A stretch of 64,000 bases of DNA. Source: Candidatus Solirubrobacter pratensis. GTDB taxonomy: Bacteria > Actinomycetota > Thermoleophilia > Solirubrobacterales > Solirubrobacteraceae. A program made the translations under genes and the position numbers. The DNA is taken from contig NZ_AUEK01000011.1 in NCBI RefSeq assembly GCF_000425945.1, positions 62,001-126,000 on the forward strand. Reading direction: 5' to 3'. Below, one piece after another: positions 1 through 8,629 of the stretch. Each line of letters starts with the position of its first letter. The stretch's first letter is position 1. The notes under the pieces are model-generated. The model searched no databases, was not told the DNA's origin, and was given only the letters and a program-made list of their open reading frames with translations.

Positions 1-426
1 GAGCCCCGCGTCAGATGCGACGTGGACCATGGAACCCTCGCTCTCGGCCAGGAGCGGCATGCAGGCCCGCGCGTAGAGGAAGGCGCTCCGGACGTTCGCC
101 GCCATGAGCCGGTCGAACTCGCTCACGGGTGTGTCGAGGAGCCGCTCGGTGAGCGCGATCCCGGCGTTGTTGACGAGCACGTCGAGCCGCCCCATCGCCT
201 CCAGAGCGAACCGGACCGAGTGGTCGACCGCCGTCTCGTCCCCGGCGTCCGCGGCCACGAAGCGTGCGCGGTCACCGAGCCGCTGCTCGGCGGCGCGTCC
301 CCGCGGCTCGTCACGTCCCGTGACGACGACGCGGGCGCCCTCGCGGCACAGTCGCTCGGCGATCGCCAGGCCGATGCCGGCGGTCCCCCCGGTCACCAGG
401 GCCGCCTTGCCGTCGAACGCGGGCAA
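1..426 (-). CDS. Short-chain dehydrogenase/reductase (SDR), partial (3' end beyond window)
   Basis: NAD(P)-dependent oxidoreductase of the classical SDR family, cut by the left window edge after 142 codons. Read on the minus strand it begins LPAFDGKAALVTGGTAGIG. This contains the TGxxxGIG dinucleotide-binding motif, and the stabilising NNAG motif follows at about residue 90 (LVNNAGIAL). The catalytic YxxxK lies outside the window, so completeness cannot be judged. I chose the TTG at 426, 2 nt after the stop of the upstream permease; no ATG or GTG is close by, and CTG at 432 is a less likely alternative. The tight spacing implies co-transcription with the permease, so it probably oxidises a substrate brought in by that transporter or produced by the divergent kinase/isomerase cluster. 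The exact substrate cannot be told. Confidence 0.85.
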   Translation of the reverse strand, partial: MPAFDGKAALVTGGTAGIGLAIAERLCREGARVVVTGRDEPRGRAAEQRLGDRARFVAADAGDETAVDHSVRFALEAMGRLDVLVNNAGIALTERLLDTPVSEFDRLMAANVRSAFLYARACMPLLAESEGSMVHVASDAGL

Positions 427-428
427 GG

Positions 429-2075
429 TCAGTCGGGCGGCAGCTCGCGGTAGACGAGGTCGATGTCGACCCCCTGACTGCGTCGCACCGCGCGGGCCAC
501 GTAATAGATGAGCAGCCCGACGACGACGATGCCGAGCATGAAGGCCGGGACGTACCACCGGTGCCCCGCGTTGCCGCTCAGCGCCAGCGCCGGGTAGTGG
601 AGCGTCTCCCACGTGAGGAAGGCGACGACGAGGAACGAGAGGACCGCCGTGATCTGCAGGACGGGGATCCCGCCGAGGCTCACGTTGGCCGGGGAGCCCA
701 CGTACAGCTCCCGGCGCCTTCGCGGGAACACGAAGGCGGCCACGCAGACGATCGCGATGCAGACGATGCCGGCGAGGACGCCGAGGGCGAGCAGGGTCTG
801 GAACGTGGTCGCCACGACGCTCCAGGCCAGCATCGCGGTCACGAGCGTCATGACGAGGAGGATCGCGGGAACCGGCGAGTGGAATCGCTCGGAGACGTTC
901 GCGAAGCGTTCCGGGAGCAGGCGGTCGAAGGACCACGCGAACACGGTCCGGACCGGCATGAACGTGTTGCCCACCATCGCGGGAAGCGACCAGAACAAGA
1001 ACGACGCGACGATGATCGTGGTCAGCACGTTGCTGTTGACGGCCAGGCCGGCGAAGAAGTGGAAGAACGGGCCTGTCGGCAGCACGTACGCCGCGTTCGG
1101 CGCAGTGTTGGCGGCGACCATGAACTGGTAGCCGGCGACCTTGTAGATCAGCAGGACGCCCGCGATCAGCCCGATGACGTTCCAGCCGAGCGCCCCGAAC
1201 ATGATCCCCATCTGGCGGTTGCGGTTGGAGGCGCTCTTGAGCTCACCCGAGAGGTAGACGCTCCACCAGTTCCAGATCATGAAGGTCATGATCACGAAGA
1301 TCGCCGGCGTCGTCGCGGACCCGAACGCCTTGGGATGGGCGTCCTGCGCCTTCGCCGTCGAGATCACGCTGTTGTAGGAGTCGCCCTTGCCGCCGAACTT
1401 CGCCGACAGCTCGTTGAAGTGGCTGATGAAGCTGCCCTTGGAGCTGAAGAGCAGGACGACAAGGGCGAGCAGGGTCCCGAGCGAGGCGATGATCCAGAAG
1501 GTGTTCTGCCAGCGGAACGTCGCGCGCGTGCCGGCGATCAGGATCCCCGTCATCAGCACGATCATCCCCAGGCCTCCGACGAAGATCCAGCCCTTGTCGG
1601 TCTGCAGATGCGTCCCGGCGCTGATCAGGCTGTGGCTGTCGAAGATCGTGCCGAGCGTGACCAGCACCGGCCCGAGCGCGAAGACGGGGAAGTAGCGCGC
1701 CCAGAACGTCGCACCGATGATCGCCGAGAAGGCCGCGCCGAAGTTCGACACCAGCGCGGCGGGCGGCGAGAGGATCCTGCTGACCCACACGTAGTCGCCG
1801 CCCGTCTTGGGCATCGACGACGCGAGCAGCGACATCATCACCAGGATCGGGACGTTCAGCACGAGCGCCCACAGCGTCGCCGCGACCAGGTCGGCGCCCG
1901 GGAACGCCGTCAGCGCGAAGAAGACGCCCCAGGCGAGGGTCGCGCCGACCGGCGCCGAGAAGACCGCGTTGAAGATCGTCGCGTCGAGCGCGGACGCCTC
2001 GCGGACGAGGCCCGTGCTGCGGCGGACGAACAGCTGCCCGGTCTTGTCTGCGCTTGGTTCGGTGGCACTGGACAT
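429..2075 (-). CDS. APC superfamily amino acid/polyamine-type permease
   Basis: Integral membrane transporter of 548 residues with about 12 hydrophobic segments and a short hydrophilic N-terminus, typical of the amino acid-polyamine-organocation superfamily. The first membrane segment region contains GATLAWGVFFALTAFPGADL. The ATG at 2075 is preferred over the adjacent in-frame GTG at 2078 because GAGGGGG lies 7 nt upstream of the ATG. It is divergent from a DeoR regulator and followed 2 nt downstream by an SDR gene. An APC carrier is unusual in a cluster otherwise built like a sugar/polyol catabolic operon, so the imported compound may be an amino- or acid-substituted sugar, or the pairing may be coincidental. 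Substrate unknown. Confidence 0.88.
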   Translation of the reverse strand: MSSATEPSADKTGQLFVRRSTGLVREASALDATIFNAVFSAPVGATLAWGVFFALTAFPGADLVAATLWALVLNVPILVMMSLLASSMPKTGGDYVWVSRILSPPAALVSNFGAAFSAIIGATFWARYFPVFALGPVLVTLGTIFDSHSLISAGTHLQTDKGWIFVGGLGMIVLMTGILIAGTRATFRWQNTFWIIASLGTLLALVVLLFSSKGSFISHFNELSAKFGGKGDSYNSVISTAKAQDAHPKAFGSATTPAIFVIMTFMIWNWWSVYLSGELKSASNRNRQMGIMFGALGWNVIGLIAGVLLIYKVAGYQFMVAANTAPNAAYVLPTGPFFHFFAGLAVNSNVLTTIIVASFLFWSLPAMVGNTFMPVRTVFAWSFDRLLPERFANVSERFHSPVPAILLVMTLVTAMLAWSVVATTFQTLLALGVLAGIVCIAIVCVAAFVFPRRRRELYVGSPANVSLGGIPVLQITAVLSFLVVAFLTWETLHYPALALSGNAGHRWYVPAFMLGIVVVGLLIYYVARAVRRSQGVDIDLVYRELPPD

Positions 2076-2102
2076 CACAACCCCCTCGTCGGCGTCGGAC
2101 GG

Positions 2103-2131
2103 CTTATAACAGGATCTAACACCATGGGCAA
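2103..2131 (-). promoter_or_regulatory. Sigma70-like promoter of the permease-SDR transcript
   Basis: On the minus strand TTGCCC (2131-2126) is followed by a 17-nt spacer and TATAAG (2108-2103). This gives a predicted transcription start near 2095 and a leader of about 20 nt carrying the permease ribosome-binding site. A short inverted repeat CAAC-N5-GTTG (2129-2141) overlaps the -35 box and could be an operator for the divergent DeoR protein. Motif-based call only. Confidence 0.5.
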
Positions 2132-2177
2132 CAAACAGTTGTGAGAACGGCGTTCAGACCGGCGGTTCGTGTCCGAG

Positions 2178-2202
2178 TCACAGCATCGAACATCGCCTGT
2201 GA
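2178..2202. promoter_or_regulatory. Inverted repeat, candidate DeoR operator
   Basis: TCACAG (2178-2183) and CTGTGA (2197-2202) form perfect 6-bp arms separated by 13 bp, just ahead of the regulator start at 2216. Its position fits an autoregulatory operator. That the DeoR protein binds here is inference. Confidence 0.4.
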
Positions 2203-2215
2203 TAGACATGGAGCC

Positions 2216-3022
2216 GTGCACGCAGTCGATCGGCGCCACCGGATCCTCGAGCGCGTCGCCGAGGAGCAGACCATCCACATCGCGGAGCTGGCCGCTGAGC
2301 TCGGCGTCTCGGAGATGACGGTCCGCCGGGACATCGGGCGGCTCGAGCGCGACGGCTTCCTGCGCCGCACCTACGGCGGCGCGACCGCGCACATCACCCG
2401 CTCGATGGAGCTCCTGTTCAACGCGCGCGCGCTCGCCAACGCGCCCCTGAAGCGGTTGATCGGCATGCGCGTCGCCGAGACGGTCGAGGCCGCCTCGACG
2501 ATCTTCATCGGGATCGGCAGCACGGCCGAGCAGTTCGCCATGTTCCTGCCCGCCGGCACCGAGCGGACGGTCATCACCGGCTCGCTGCCCGTCGCCAGCC
2601 TGCTCGGCACGCGACGCGGGCGCGTCGTCGTCCTCGGCGGCTCCGTGCTCAACGACGACCTGGCCTGCGTCGGGCCGGTCGCCGCCGCGACGGTGCGCCG
2701 CTACCACGCCGACGTGGCCGTCCTCGGCGCCGCGGGCGTGTCCGCCGCGAACGGCGTCACCGAGCTCGACGACGCCGCCGCGGAGATCCAGCGGCTGATG
2801 ATCGAGCAGAGCGCACGGCTGACGATCGTCGCCGACGGCTCGAAGATCGGCGCAACGGCGATGGCGGCGGTCGCGCCGGCGAGCGCGATCCACACGCTGG
2901 TGACCGACTCGGGCGCTCCCGCGGAGGAGTTGCGCGCGCTCGAGGAGCTGGGCATCGATGTCGTCGTCGTCGACCGGAGCGCGGCCCAACCGCCGGAAGC
3001 CGAGGATGCGAGTGCCGCGTGA
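2216..3022 (+). CDS. DeoR/GlpR family transcriptional regulator
   Basis: Sugar-responsive repressor of 268 residues. The N-terminal winged HTH reads RRHRILERVAEEQTIHIAEL then LGVSEMTVRRDIGRLE, the DeoR signature. It is followed by the DeoRC sensor domain, which resembles a sugar-phosphate isomerase fold, with FIGIGSTAEQF and VITGSLPVASLL in its phosphate-binding part. The frame is open upstream to 2141, but GTG 2216 places the HTH at the usual distance from the N-terminus. GGAG at 2210-2213 is close to it, so the start is not certain. It lies upstream of BtpA, phosphoesterase, kinase and isomerase genes and divergent from the permease. It probably represses both arms and is released by a phosphorylated sugar intermediate. 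Confidence 0.9.
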   Translation: MHAVDRRHRILERVAEEQTIHIAELAAELGVSEMTVRRDIGRLERDGFLRRTYGGATAHITRSMELLFNARALANAPLKRLIGMRVAETVEAASTIFIGIGSTAEQFAMFLPAGTERTVITGSLPVASLLGTRRGRVVVLGGSVLNDDLACVGPVAAATVRRYHADVAVLGAAGVSAANGVTELDDAAAEIQRLMIEQSARLTIVADGSKIGATAMAAVAPASAIHTLVTDSGAPAEELRALEELGIDVVVVDRSAAQPPEAEDASAA

Positions 3023-3050
3023 TGCGGTCCAGAGCACGAGAAGGAGAGCC

Positions 3051-3869
3051 ATGCCTGCCCTGAGCGCCATCTTCGGCGTCGAGAAGCCGTTGATCGCGAT
3101 GTGCCATCTCGACGGCCTGCCGGGCCGCCCGCGCTACGACCGGCACGCCGGCATGGACCGCGTCGTCGAGTCCGCGGGCCGCGACCTGCAGGCGCTGCAG
3201 GACGGCGGCGTGGACGCGATCCTCTTCTGCAACGAGAACGACCTCCCCTACTCCACGTCGGTCGGCATCGAGGCGGCCGCCGCCATGGCGGCCGTGATCG
3301 GGCAGCTGCGGAGCGACATCCGCGTGCCGTTCGGCGTCAACCTCCTCTGGGACGCCAAGGCCAGCATCGCGGTCGCCGTGGCGACGGGCGCGTCGTTCGT
3401 GCGCGAGGTCTTCACTGGCGTCTACGACAGCGACATGGGGCTCTTCGCGCCCGACTTCGGCGACGTCGCCGGCTACCAGCACGCCATCGGAGGCCCCGGC
3501 GTCAAGATCTTCGCCAACATCACGCCCGAGTTCAGCCGCTCGGTCGGCGGGCGCAGCGTGGCCGAGCGCGCGGCCAGCGCCGCCTATCTCGGCGTCGACG
3601 CTCTCCTCATCTCCGGCCCCGCGGCCGGGGTGGATGCGAGCCTCTCGGACCTGATCGAGGCGAAGTCGGCCGTCACCGACACGCCCGTCCTCGCGAACAC
3701 GGGGGTCAAGCCCGAGACGGCTGAGCGCGTCCTCGAAATCGCCGACGGCGCCATCGTCGGCACGAGCATGAAGCAGGACGGGAACACCTGGAAGCCGGTC
3801 GATCCCGACCGGGTCGCGGCGATGGTCGAGAAGGTCGCCGCCGCGCGCAAGGCCGGCGCGAGAGCCTGA
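3051..3869 (+). CDS. BtpA/SgcQ family protein
   Basis: A 272-residue TIM-barrel-type protein of the BtpA/SgcQ family. Recognisable segments are LIAMCHLDGLPGRP at the N-terminus, ILFCNENDLPYS near residue 60, a VPFGVNLLWDAKASIAVA stretch and the C-terminal phosphate-site-like ANTGVKPET and ADGAIVGTSMKQDG. BtpA was named for photosystem I biogenesis and SgcQ sits in an E. coli carbohydrate operon; the biochemical role of the family is not established. ATG 3051 follows AAGGAG with 4 nt spacing. The gene lies 28 nt after the DeoR gene and 3 nt before the phosphoesterase, in a carbohydrate-type operon. The phosphate-site pattern suggests a phosphorylated-sugar aldolase or isomerase activity, which is inference. 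Confidence 0.85.
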   Translation: MPALSAIFGVEKPLIAMCHLDGLPGRPRYDRHAGMDRVVESAGRDLQALQDGGVDAILFCNENDLPYSTSVGIEAAAAMAAVIGQLRSDIRVPFGVNLLWDAKASIAVAVATGASFVREVFTGVYDSDMGLFAPDFGDVAGYQHAIGGPGVKIFANITPEFSRSVGGRSVAERAASAAYLGVDALLISGPAAGVDASLSDLIEAKSAVTDTPVLANTGVKPETAERVLEIADGAIVGTSMKQDGNTWKPVDPDRVAAMVEKVAAARKAGARA

Positions 3870-3872
3870 CGG

Positions 3873-4823
3873 ATGGCGTCGAAGACCAAGCTCTACTTCG
3901 CCACCGACATCCACGGCTCGGAGCAGTGCTTCCGCAAGTTCCTCAACGCGGGAGCGGCGTACGGGCCTGACGTCATGATCCTCGGCGGCGACGTGGCCGG
4001 CAAGGCGATCCAGGCGATCGACGACCTCGGCGGCGGGCGCTTCCGAACCGTGTTCCGCGGGACCACCCACACGATCGAGGACGGCGAGGAGCTCGCCCGC
4101 GTGGAGCGCATGATCTCCGACCTCGGCTACTACCCGTGGCGCTGCCAGCCGGGTGAGCTCGACGCCCGGGTGGCCGACGGGACCGTGGACGAGATCCTCG
4201 ACGCGCTGATGCGCCGGCGGCTCGAGGAGTGGATGGAGCTGGCCGACGAGCGGCTGCGCCCGCGCGGCATCCCGGCCTACTGGATGCTCGGCAACGACGA
4301 CCCCCCGGCGCTGGCCGAAGTCTTCGAGCGCGCACCCTGGGGCACGCACGCCGAGGGTCGCGTCCTGGACCTCGGCGAGTACGTGCTCGTCTCCTACGGG
4401 TACTCGAACCACACGCCCTGGGACAGCTTCCGCGAGCTGACCGAGGAGGAGCTCGCGAGTCACTACGACGAGCTCTTCGCCGGGGCCGCCGATCCCGGCC
4501 GCGCCGTGTTCAACGCGCATCCACCTCCCTACGGCACCGGGCTCGACGACGCCCCGATGCTCGACGAGCAGTTCACCGTGCGCCAGCAGGCGGGTCAGGT
4601 CAAGCTCGGCCCGGTCGGCAGCACCGCCGTACGCGACGCGATCGAGCGCTATCAGCCGATCGCCAGCCTGCACGGCCACGTGCACGAGTCGGCGGGATTC
4701 CGCCGACTCGGCCGCACCATGGCCGTGAACCCCGGCAGCGACTACGGGACCGGCGCGCTCAACGGCGTCCTGATGACGCTCTCGAAGGACAAGCTCAAGT
4801 CCCACCAACTGGTCCGCGGCTGA
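3873..4823 (+). CDS. Calcineurin-like metallophosphoesterase
   Basis: A 316-residue binuclear metallophosphoesterase. Metal-binding motifs appear in order: DIHG (residues 12-15), GGD near 39, LGNDD near 140, FNAHPPP near 212 and the terminal HGHVHE near 267. There is no signal peptide, so it acts in the cytoplasm. ATG 3873 begins 3 nt after the BtpA-family stop, and the stop overlaps the ATG of the kinase gene (TGATG). Within the operon it could remove phosphate from a sugar-phosphate or cyclic phosphate intermediate. Alternatives are a nucleotidase or phosphodiesterase role. Family assignment is firm; substrate is unknown. Confidence 0.87.
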   Translation: MASKTKLYFATDIHGSEQCFRKFLNAGAAYGPDVMILGGDVAGKAIQAIDDLGGGRFRTVFRGTTHTIEDGEELARVERMISDLGYYPWRCQPGELDARVADGTVDEILDALMRRRLEEWMELADERLRPRGIPAYWMLGNDDPPALAEVFERAPWGTHAEGRVLDLGEYVLVSYGYSNHTPWDSFRELTEEELASHYDELFAGAADPGRAVFNAHPPPYGTGLDDAPMLDEQFTVRQQAGQVKLGPVGSTAVRDAIERYQPIASLHGHVHESAGFRRLGRTMAVNPGSDYGTGALNGVLMTLSKDKLKSHQLVRG

Positions 4824-6340
4824 TGGATCCCGACGGCGCCGTGTTCGTCGCCATCGACGCGGGCACGACGGGCGCGCGCGCCTGCGCCGTCTCCCTGGAC
4901 GGCCGTCTGGTGCACGAAGTCCGCCGTCCCTACCCGCTTGCGGCGCCGCGCCCCGGTTGGGCGGAGCAGAACCCCGTCGACTGGCGCGAGCGCGCGCTCG
5001 AGAGCCTTGCCGAGCTGGCGCGTGCCCTCGGCCCGGGCGTGCGGATCGAGGCGATCGGCCTGACGGGTCAGTGCCCGACGGTGGCGCCGATGAATGGCAG
5101 AGGCGAGCCCGTCGGACCGGGGATGCTCTACCGCGACAACCGCGCGACCGCGGAGGCCGCGGAGATGCGCACGAGGATCGGCGAAGCTGAGATGCACGCG
5201 CGCACGGGGCACGTGGCCGAGGCGTTCCACGTCGGGCCGAAGGTACTCTGGCTCCGCGCGCACGAGCCGGCGGTCTTCGCCGCCACGGAGCGCTTCATGC
5301 AGCCGCGCGACATCGTGCTGCACGCCCTGACCGGGACCATCGCGACCGACGAGACCCACGCGAACGCGACGGTCTTCTTCGACCTTCGCGCGCGTGACTG
5401 GGCCGGCGCGCTGCTCGACGCGTGCTCGCTGGAGGCCTCCGTCTTCCCCGGCGTGCTCGCCCCGTGGGCGCAGCCCGGCGAGGTGACTCCGGCCGTCGCC
5501 CGGCGAACCGGCGTCCCGGCCGGATGCCCGGTGGTGATCGGGGCGGCCGACAGCCAGTGTGCGGCCTTCGGGAGCGGGGTGACGGCACCGGGTCCCGTCA
5601 GCGAGATGGCCGGCTCGTCGTCATGCCTGAACTCGGTCGTCGCGGCGCCGCTCGCCGACCGGCGCGTGACCCATTACAGCCATGTCATCCCCGACGTCTT
5701 CTCGACGGAGCTGGGCCTCAACACCACGGGTCGCGCCGTGCAGTGGGCCCTCGGCCGGTTCGGGTTCGACGACTACGCGGCCCTGGAGCGGGCCGCGCGA
5801 TCCGTCCACGACCGGCTGCGCGACGGCTCGGCCGGCGACCCGCTCGACGCAGCGCCTGTCTTCCTGCCCTATCTCGGCGACGGTGAACGCGATGACGTCC
5901 GCCTGCGCGCCGCGGTCGTCGGGCTCTCCGACCGGCACGGCCGCGAGGAGCTCGCCTACGCGGTGCTCGAGGGTGTGGCTTTCGGCGTCGCCGAGACGAT
6001 CGCGATCCTCGTCGCCGCCGGCTCGCCGTGCGAGGAGCTGCGCGTGGCCGGCGGCGGGGCGCGGCTGCCGTCGCTCGGCGCCATCAAGGCCGACGCCCTT
6101 GGGGTGCCGGTGGCCCATCTCGATGACGACACGTCGCCGATCGGCGTGGCGCTCCTCGCCGCGTCCACGGCGGGATGGCGGCGCGAGGCCGAGACGGCGA
6201 TCGCAGCGGGACTGGCACGCGCGGCTCGCTTCGAGCCGGCTCCGCGAGGCCGCGAGGCGCTGCTCGCCCGCTTCGCATGGTGGAGCGAGGTCCGCGGCTC
6301 CGACACCGTGCGCACCCCGATCCGGGCCGATGCGCGATGA
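4823..6340 (+). CDS. FGGY family carbohydrate kinase (xylulokinase-like)
   Basis: A 505-residue ATP-dependent sugar kinase, normal length for FGGY enzymes. The N-terminal phosphate-1 loop is AIDAGTTGARACAVS, and GLTGQCPTVAPMN follows near residue 75. The C-terminal adenosine-binding motif is GGGARLPSLGAIKADALG, followed by SPIGVALLAA. The ATG overlaps the phosphoesterase stop, and the stop overlaps the next ATG (ATGA), so translational coupling is likely. It should phosphorylate a ketose, polyol or tetrose. Xylulokinase and erythrulose/erythritol kinase types are plausible, but sequence alone does not decide. Confidence 0.92.
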   Translation: MDPDGAVFVAIDAGTTGARACAVSLDGRLVHEVRRPYPLAAPRPGWAEQNPVDWRERALESLAELARALGPGVRIEAIGLTGQCPTVAPMNGRGEPVGPGMLYRDNRATAEAAEMRTRIGEAEMHARTGHVAEAFHVGPKVLWLRAHEPAVFAATERFMQPRDIVLHALTGTIATDETHANATVFFDLRARDWAGALLDACSLEASVFPGVLAPWAQPGEVTPAVARRTGVPAGCPVVIGAADSQCAAFGSGVTAPGPVSEMAGSSSCLNSVVAAPLADRRVTHYSHVIPDVFSTELGLNTTGRAVQWALGRFGFDDYAALERAARSVHDRLRDGSAGDPLDAAPVFLPYLGDGERDDVRLRAAVVGLSDRHGREELAYAVLEGVAFGVAETIAILVAAGSPCEELRVAGGGARLPSLGAIKADALGVPVAHLDDDTSPIGVALLAASTAGWRREAETAIAAGLARAARFEPAPRGREALLARFAWWSEVRGSDTVRTPIRADAR

Positions 6341-7257
6341 CGTCCTACCGGCTCGGGATCAACACCTGCTTCGCGGTCAAGCGGTGGCCGCGGCCGGAGG
6401 AATGGGCGCGCATCGCCGCCGACGAGCTCGGGCTCGACCTGGTGCAGCACTCGCTCGACCTGGTCGACCTCGATGCCGGCGAGGCGGCCGTGGCGGCGCA
6501 GGCCGCCGACGTGCGCGGCGCCTGTGGAGCCGCCGGCCTCGAGCTGTCGTCCACGTTCACCGGTCTGATCGCCTATTCGACCTCGCTGCTGCTCCATCCG
6601 GACCCGGCGGCGCGGCGCCGGGCGGTCGACTGGTACGAGCGCGTGATCGCGTTCAGCGCGCTCGCGGGCGCCCGCCGGGCCGGCGGGCATGTCGGCAGCC
6701 TGTCGACGGCCGACCACGGCGACCCTGTGCGGCGTGAAGCGCTCTGGGAGGAGCTCGCCGACACGCTGCACGCGCTCGCGACGACGGCCCGCGCCGCGGG
6801 ACTCGATGCGCTTCTCGTCGAGAACATGGCGTCCGCGCGGGAGCCCTCGACGATCGGCGAGATCGAGCGCCTCCTCAGCACGGGCGGGCGGGCCCATGTC
6901 CCGATCGAGCTGTGCCTCGACGTCGGCCATCACTGCGTTCCCGGCACGAGCGGGGATGAGCGCGACCCCTACGCGTGGCTGCGCCGGCTCGGGACGCGGG
7001 CGCCCGTCGTCCATCTGCAGCAGAGCGACGCCGAGGGCGACCACCACTGGCCGTTCACGCCGGAGTACAACGCGCGGGGCCGCATCGAGGCGGCTCGCGT
7101 CCTGGACGCGATCGAGGCGTCCGGCGCCGCCGAGGTGGAGCTGATCCTCGAGGTCATCCCGCCGTTCGAGCAGGACGACCGCGCGCTCCTCACCGACCTC
7201 CGGGCCAGCGTCGCCCATTGGCGTGATGCGCTCCGCAGCATAGGCTCGGACGCATGA
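6337..7257 (+). CDS. Xylose isomerase-like TIM-barrel sugar (phosphate) isomerase/epimerase
   Basis: A 306-residue member of the AP-endonuclease-2/xylose isomerase-like superfamily. Likely metal ligands are visible as Glu in LLVENMAS, Asp/His in LCLDVGHHC, His in VVHLQQSDAEGDHHW and Glu in LILEVIPP. The start ATG overlaps the kinase stop by 4 bp and its own stop overlaps the next gene by 4 bp. Next to an FGGY kinase this enzyme would isomerise or epimerise the sugar or its phosphate. The family also contains hydroxypyruvate isomerases and 3-keto-sugar epimerases, so the reaction is not fixed. Confidence 0.85.
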   Translation: MTSYRLGINTCFAVKRWPRPEEWARIAADELGLDLVQHSLDLVDLDAGEAAVAAQAADVRGACGAAGLELSSTFTGLIAYSTSLLLHPDPAARRRAVDWYERVIAFSALAGARRAGGHVGSLSTADHGDPVRREALWEELADTLHALATTARAAGLDALLVENMASAREPSTIGEIERLLSTGGRAHVPIELCLDVGHHCVPGTSGDERDPYAWLRRLGTRAPVVHLQQSDAEGDHHWPFTPEYNARGRIEAARVLDAIEASGAAEVELILEVIPPFEQDDRALLTDLRASVAHWRDALRSIGSDA

Positions 7258-7988
7258 CCGTGGACGTCCCCGAGCTGGGTCGGTCGATCGCGGAGGAGGC
7301 TGCCGCGGCCAACATCGCGCTGCGGCTGATCGGCGGCGTCGCGGTCTGGGTCCGCTGCCCGAGCGCGCGCACGGTGCCGCTCGCGCGCGCCTACGGCGAC
7401 ATCGACCTGATCGGCCGCGCACGTGACCGTAAGGCGATCGTGGCGTTCCTCGAGGCGCGGGGATACGAGCCCGACCGGATGTTCAACGCGCTCCACGGCG
7501 CCTCGCGCCTGAATTTCCGCGACCCGCGGCGCGATCTTCCGGTCGACGTGCTCCTGGACCGCTTCGCGATGGCGCACGCGCTCGACCTCCGCGACCGGCT
7601 GACCCTCGACGCGCCCACGCTCCCGCTCGCCGACCTGTTGCTCACGAAGCTGCAGGTCGTGAGCATCAACGCGAAGGACCTGCGCGACATCTGCGCCCTC
7701 CTGCTCGACCACGACCTCGACGCCTCGGGCATCGACCTGGCGCGGATCCTCGAGGTGACCCGCGCGGACTGGGGCTTCGAGCACACGATCCACCGCACGA
7801 TCGCGACGCTGACCGAGCGGATCGGCGACTTCGATCTCGAGCGCGCCGCGGCGGAGCGGATCGTCACCCGGGCGGAGGCGATCTCCGCCGCGCTCCACGC
7901 CGCGCCGAAGAGCGCGAAGTGGAAGATGCGCGCCCGCGTCGGCGAGCGCGCCCGCTGGTACGAGGAGCCGGAGGAGGCGCGCGGGTGA
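7254..7988 (+). CDS. Nucleotidyltransferase-fold protein
   Basis: A 244-residue cytosolic protein. RLIGGVAVWVR at about residues 23-33 followed by YGDIDLIGR gives the GG-x(n)-DxD pattern of the polymerase-beta-like nucleotidyltransferase superfamily, as in AbiEii-type or aminoglycoside adenylyltransferase-like proteins. The C-terminal half is helical and basic near the end (KSAKWKMRARVGERARW). The ATG overlaps the isomerase stop, so it is co-transcribed with the catabolic genes, although its chemistry has no obvious place there. No antitoxin-like partner is adjacent, so a toxin-antitoxin reading is not supported. Confidence 0.7.
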   Translation: MTVDVPELGRSIAEEAAAANIALRLIGGVAVWVRCPSARTVPLARAYGDIDLIGRARDRKAIVAFLEARGYEPDRMFNALHGASRLNFRDPRRDLPVDVLLDRFAMAHALDLRDRLTLDAPTLPLADLLLTKLQVVSINAKDLRDICALLLDHDLDASGIDLARILEVTRADWGFEHTIHRTIATLTERIGDFDLERAAAERIVTRAEAISAALHAAPKSAKWKMRARVGERARWYEEPEEARG

Positions 7989-8007
7989 ATTCACCCGTGC
8001 CGAGCGG

Positions 8008-8577
8008 TCAGTCCCCGCCGTCGCGCTCGCGCAGCAGCTTCGGCCGGCTCGGCGGGGCCGGTGTGCCGGGCAGATGGAGCAGGTTCTCCACGCCGCGGAC
8101 GCCGTTGAGATGCCGCGCGGCCGTCACGACGCGCGTGATGTCCTCCTCGCGCTCGATGACGCCGCGTAGGAACACCACGCCGTCCTCGGCGTTGATCGCG
8201 ATCTTGCCCTTCGGCATCTCCGCCCGGCGGAACAGCTCGCTCTCGACCTTGTGAGCGAGCGTGATGTCGTCGAGCGGCTCGTCATGCCCGCGGCACGCGT
8301 TGAGCGCGCGCTTGACCACACCGACGGCATTCGATTCCGCGTGTCGGGCGCGCCGCGCGGTGCGCCGCTCGGTGCGACGCAGCCGTGACACCGCCCGGTC
8401 GCGCACCGTGTGGCGGCGGCGACGGCCTCCATTCGGGTCGAGGAAGTACTCGAGCAGCGCTCCGAGCGCGACGCCGCCCGCGGTCGCGACGGCGAGCACC
8501 CACGGCATGCTCGGCGAGTCGGCGCGCCTGCGGGCGCGCCGCCGGGCGAGCGGCACTCGCGCAGCATTGACGGTCAT
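8008..8577 (-). CDS. BON-domain protein with N-terminal membrane segment
   Basis: A 189-residue protein with a basic N-terminus, one hydrophobic segment (PWVLAVATAGGVALGALLEYF, about residues 26-45) and an Arg-rich linker (GGRRRRHTVRDRAVSRL). A C-terminal BON domain follows: ITLAHKVESELFRRAEMPKG, GVVFLRGVI, then HLNGVRGVENLLHLPG. BON domains bind phospholipid or surfaces in stress-associated envelope proteins. ATG 8577 is preceded by GAGGAGGT at 6-nt spacing, which rules out the longer open frame running up to 8769. It is convergent with the nucleotidyltransferase gene. Confidence 0.83.
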   Translation of the reverse strand: MTVNAARVPLARRRARRRADSPSMPWVLAVATAGGVALGALLEYFLDPNGGRRRRHTVRDRAVSRLRRTERRTARRARHAESNAVGVVKRALNACRGHDEPLDDITLAHKVESELFRRAEMPKGKIAINAEDGVVFLRGVIEREEDITRVVTAARHLNGVRGVENLLHLPGTPAPPSRPKLLRERDGGD

Positions 8578-8629
8578 CCGGCTACCTCCTCGTCGTCTGC
8601 TCCGACAAACGGTACGCCCCGCGGGCCTG

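Noticed and set aside
561-2144. Long plus-strand open frame opposite the permease (527 codons), and many similar long frames opposite other genes
   Set aside because: Translations are Arg/Asp/His/Gln-rich low-complexity sequence with no motifs. They arise from third-position GC in the real gene on the other strand.
7254-7988. Nucleotidyltransferase-fold protein as the toxin of an AbiE-type toxin-antitoxin system
   Set aside because: No small antitoxin-like gene lies upstream; the gene is the last member of a metabolic operon.
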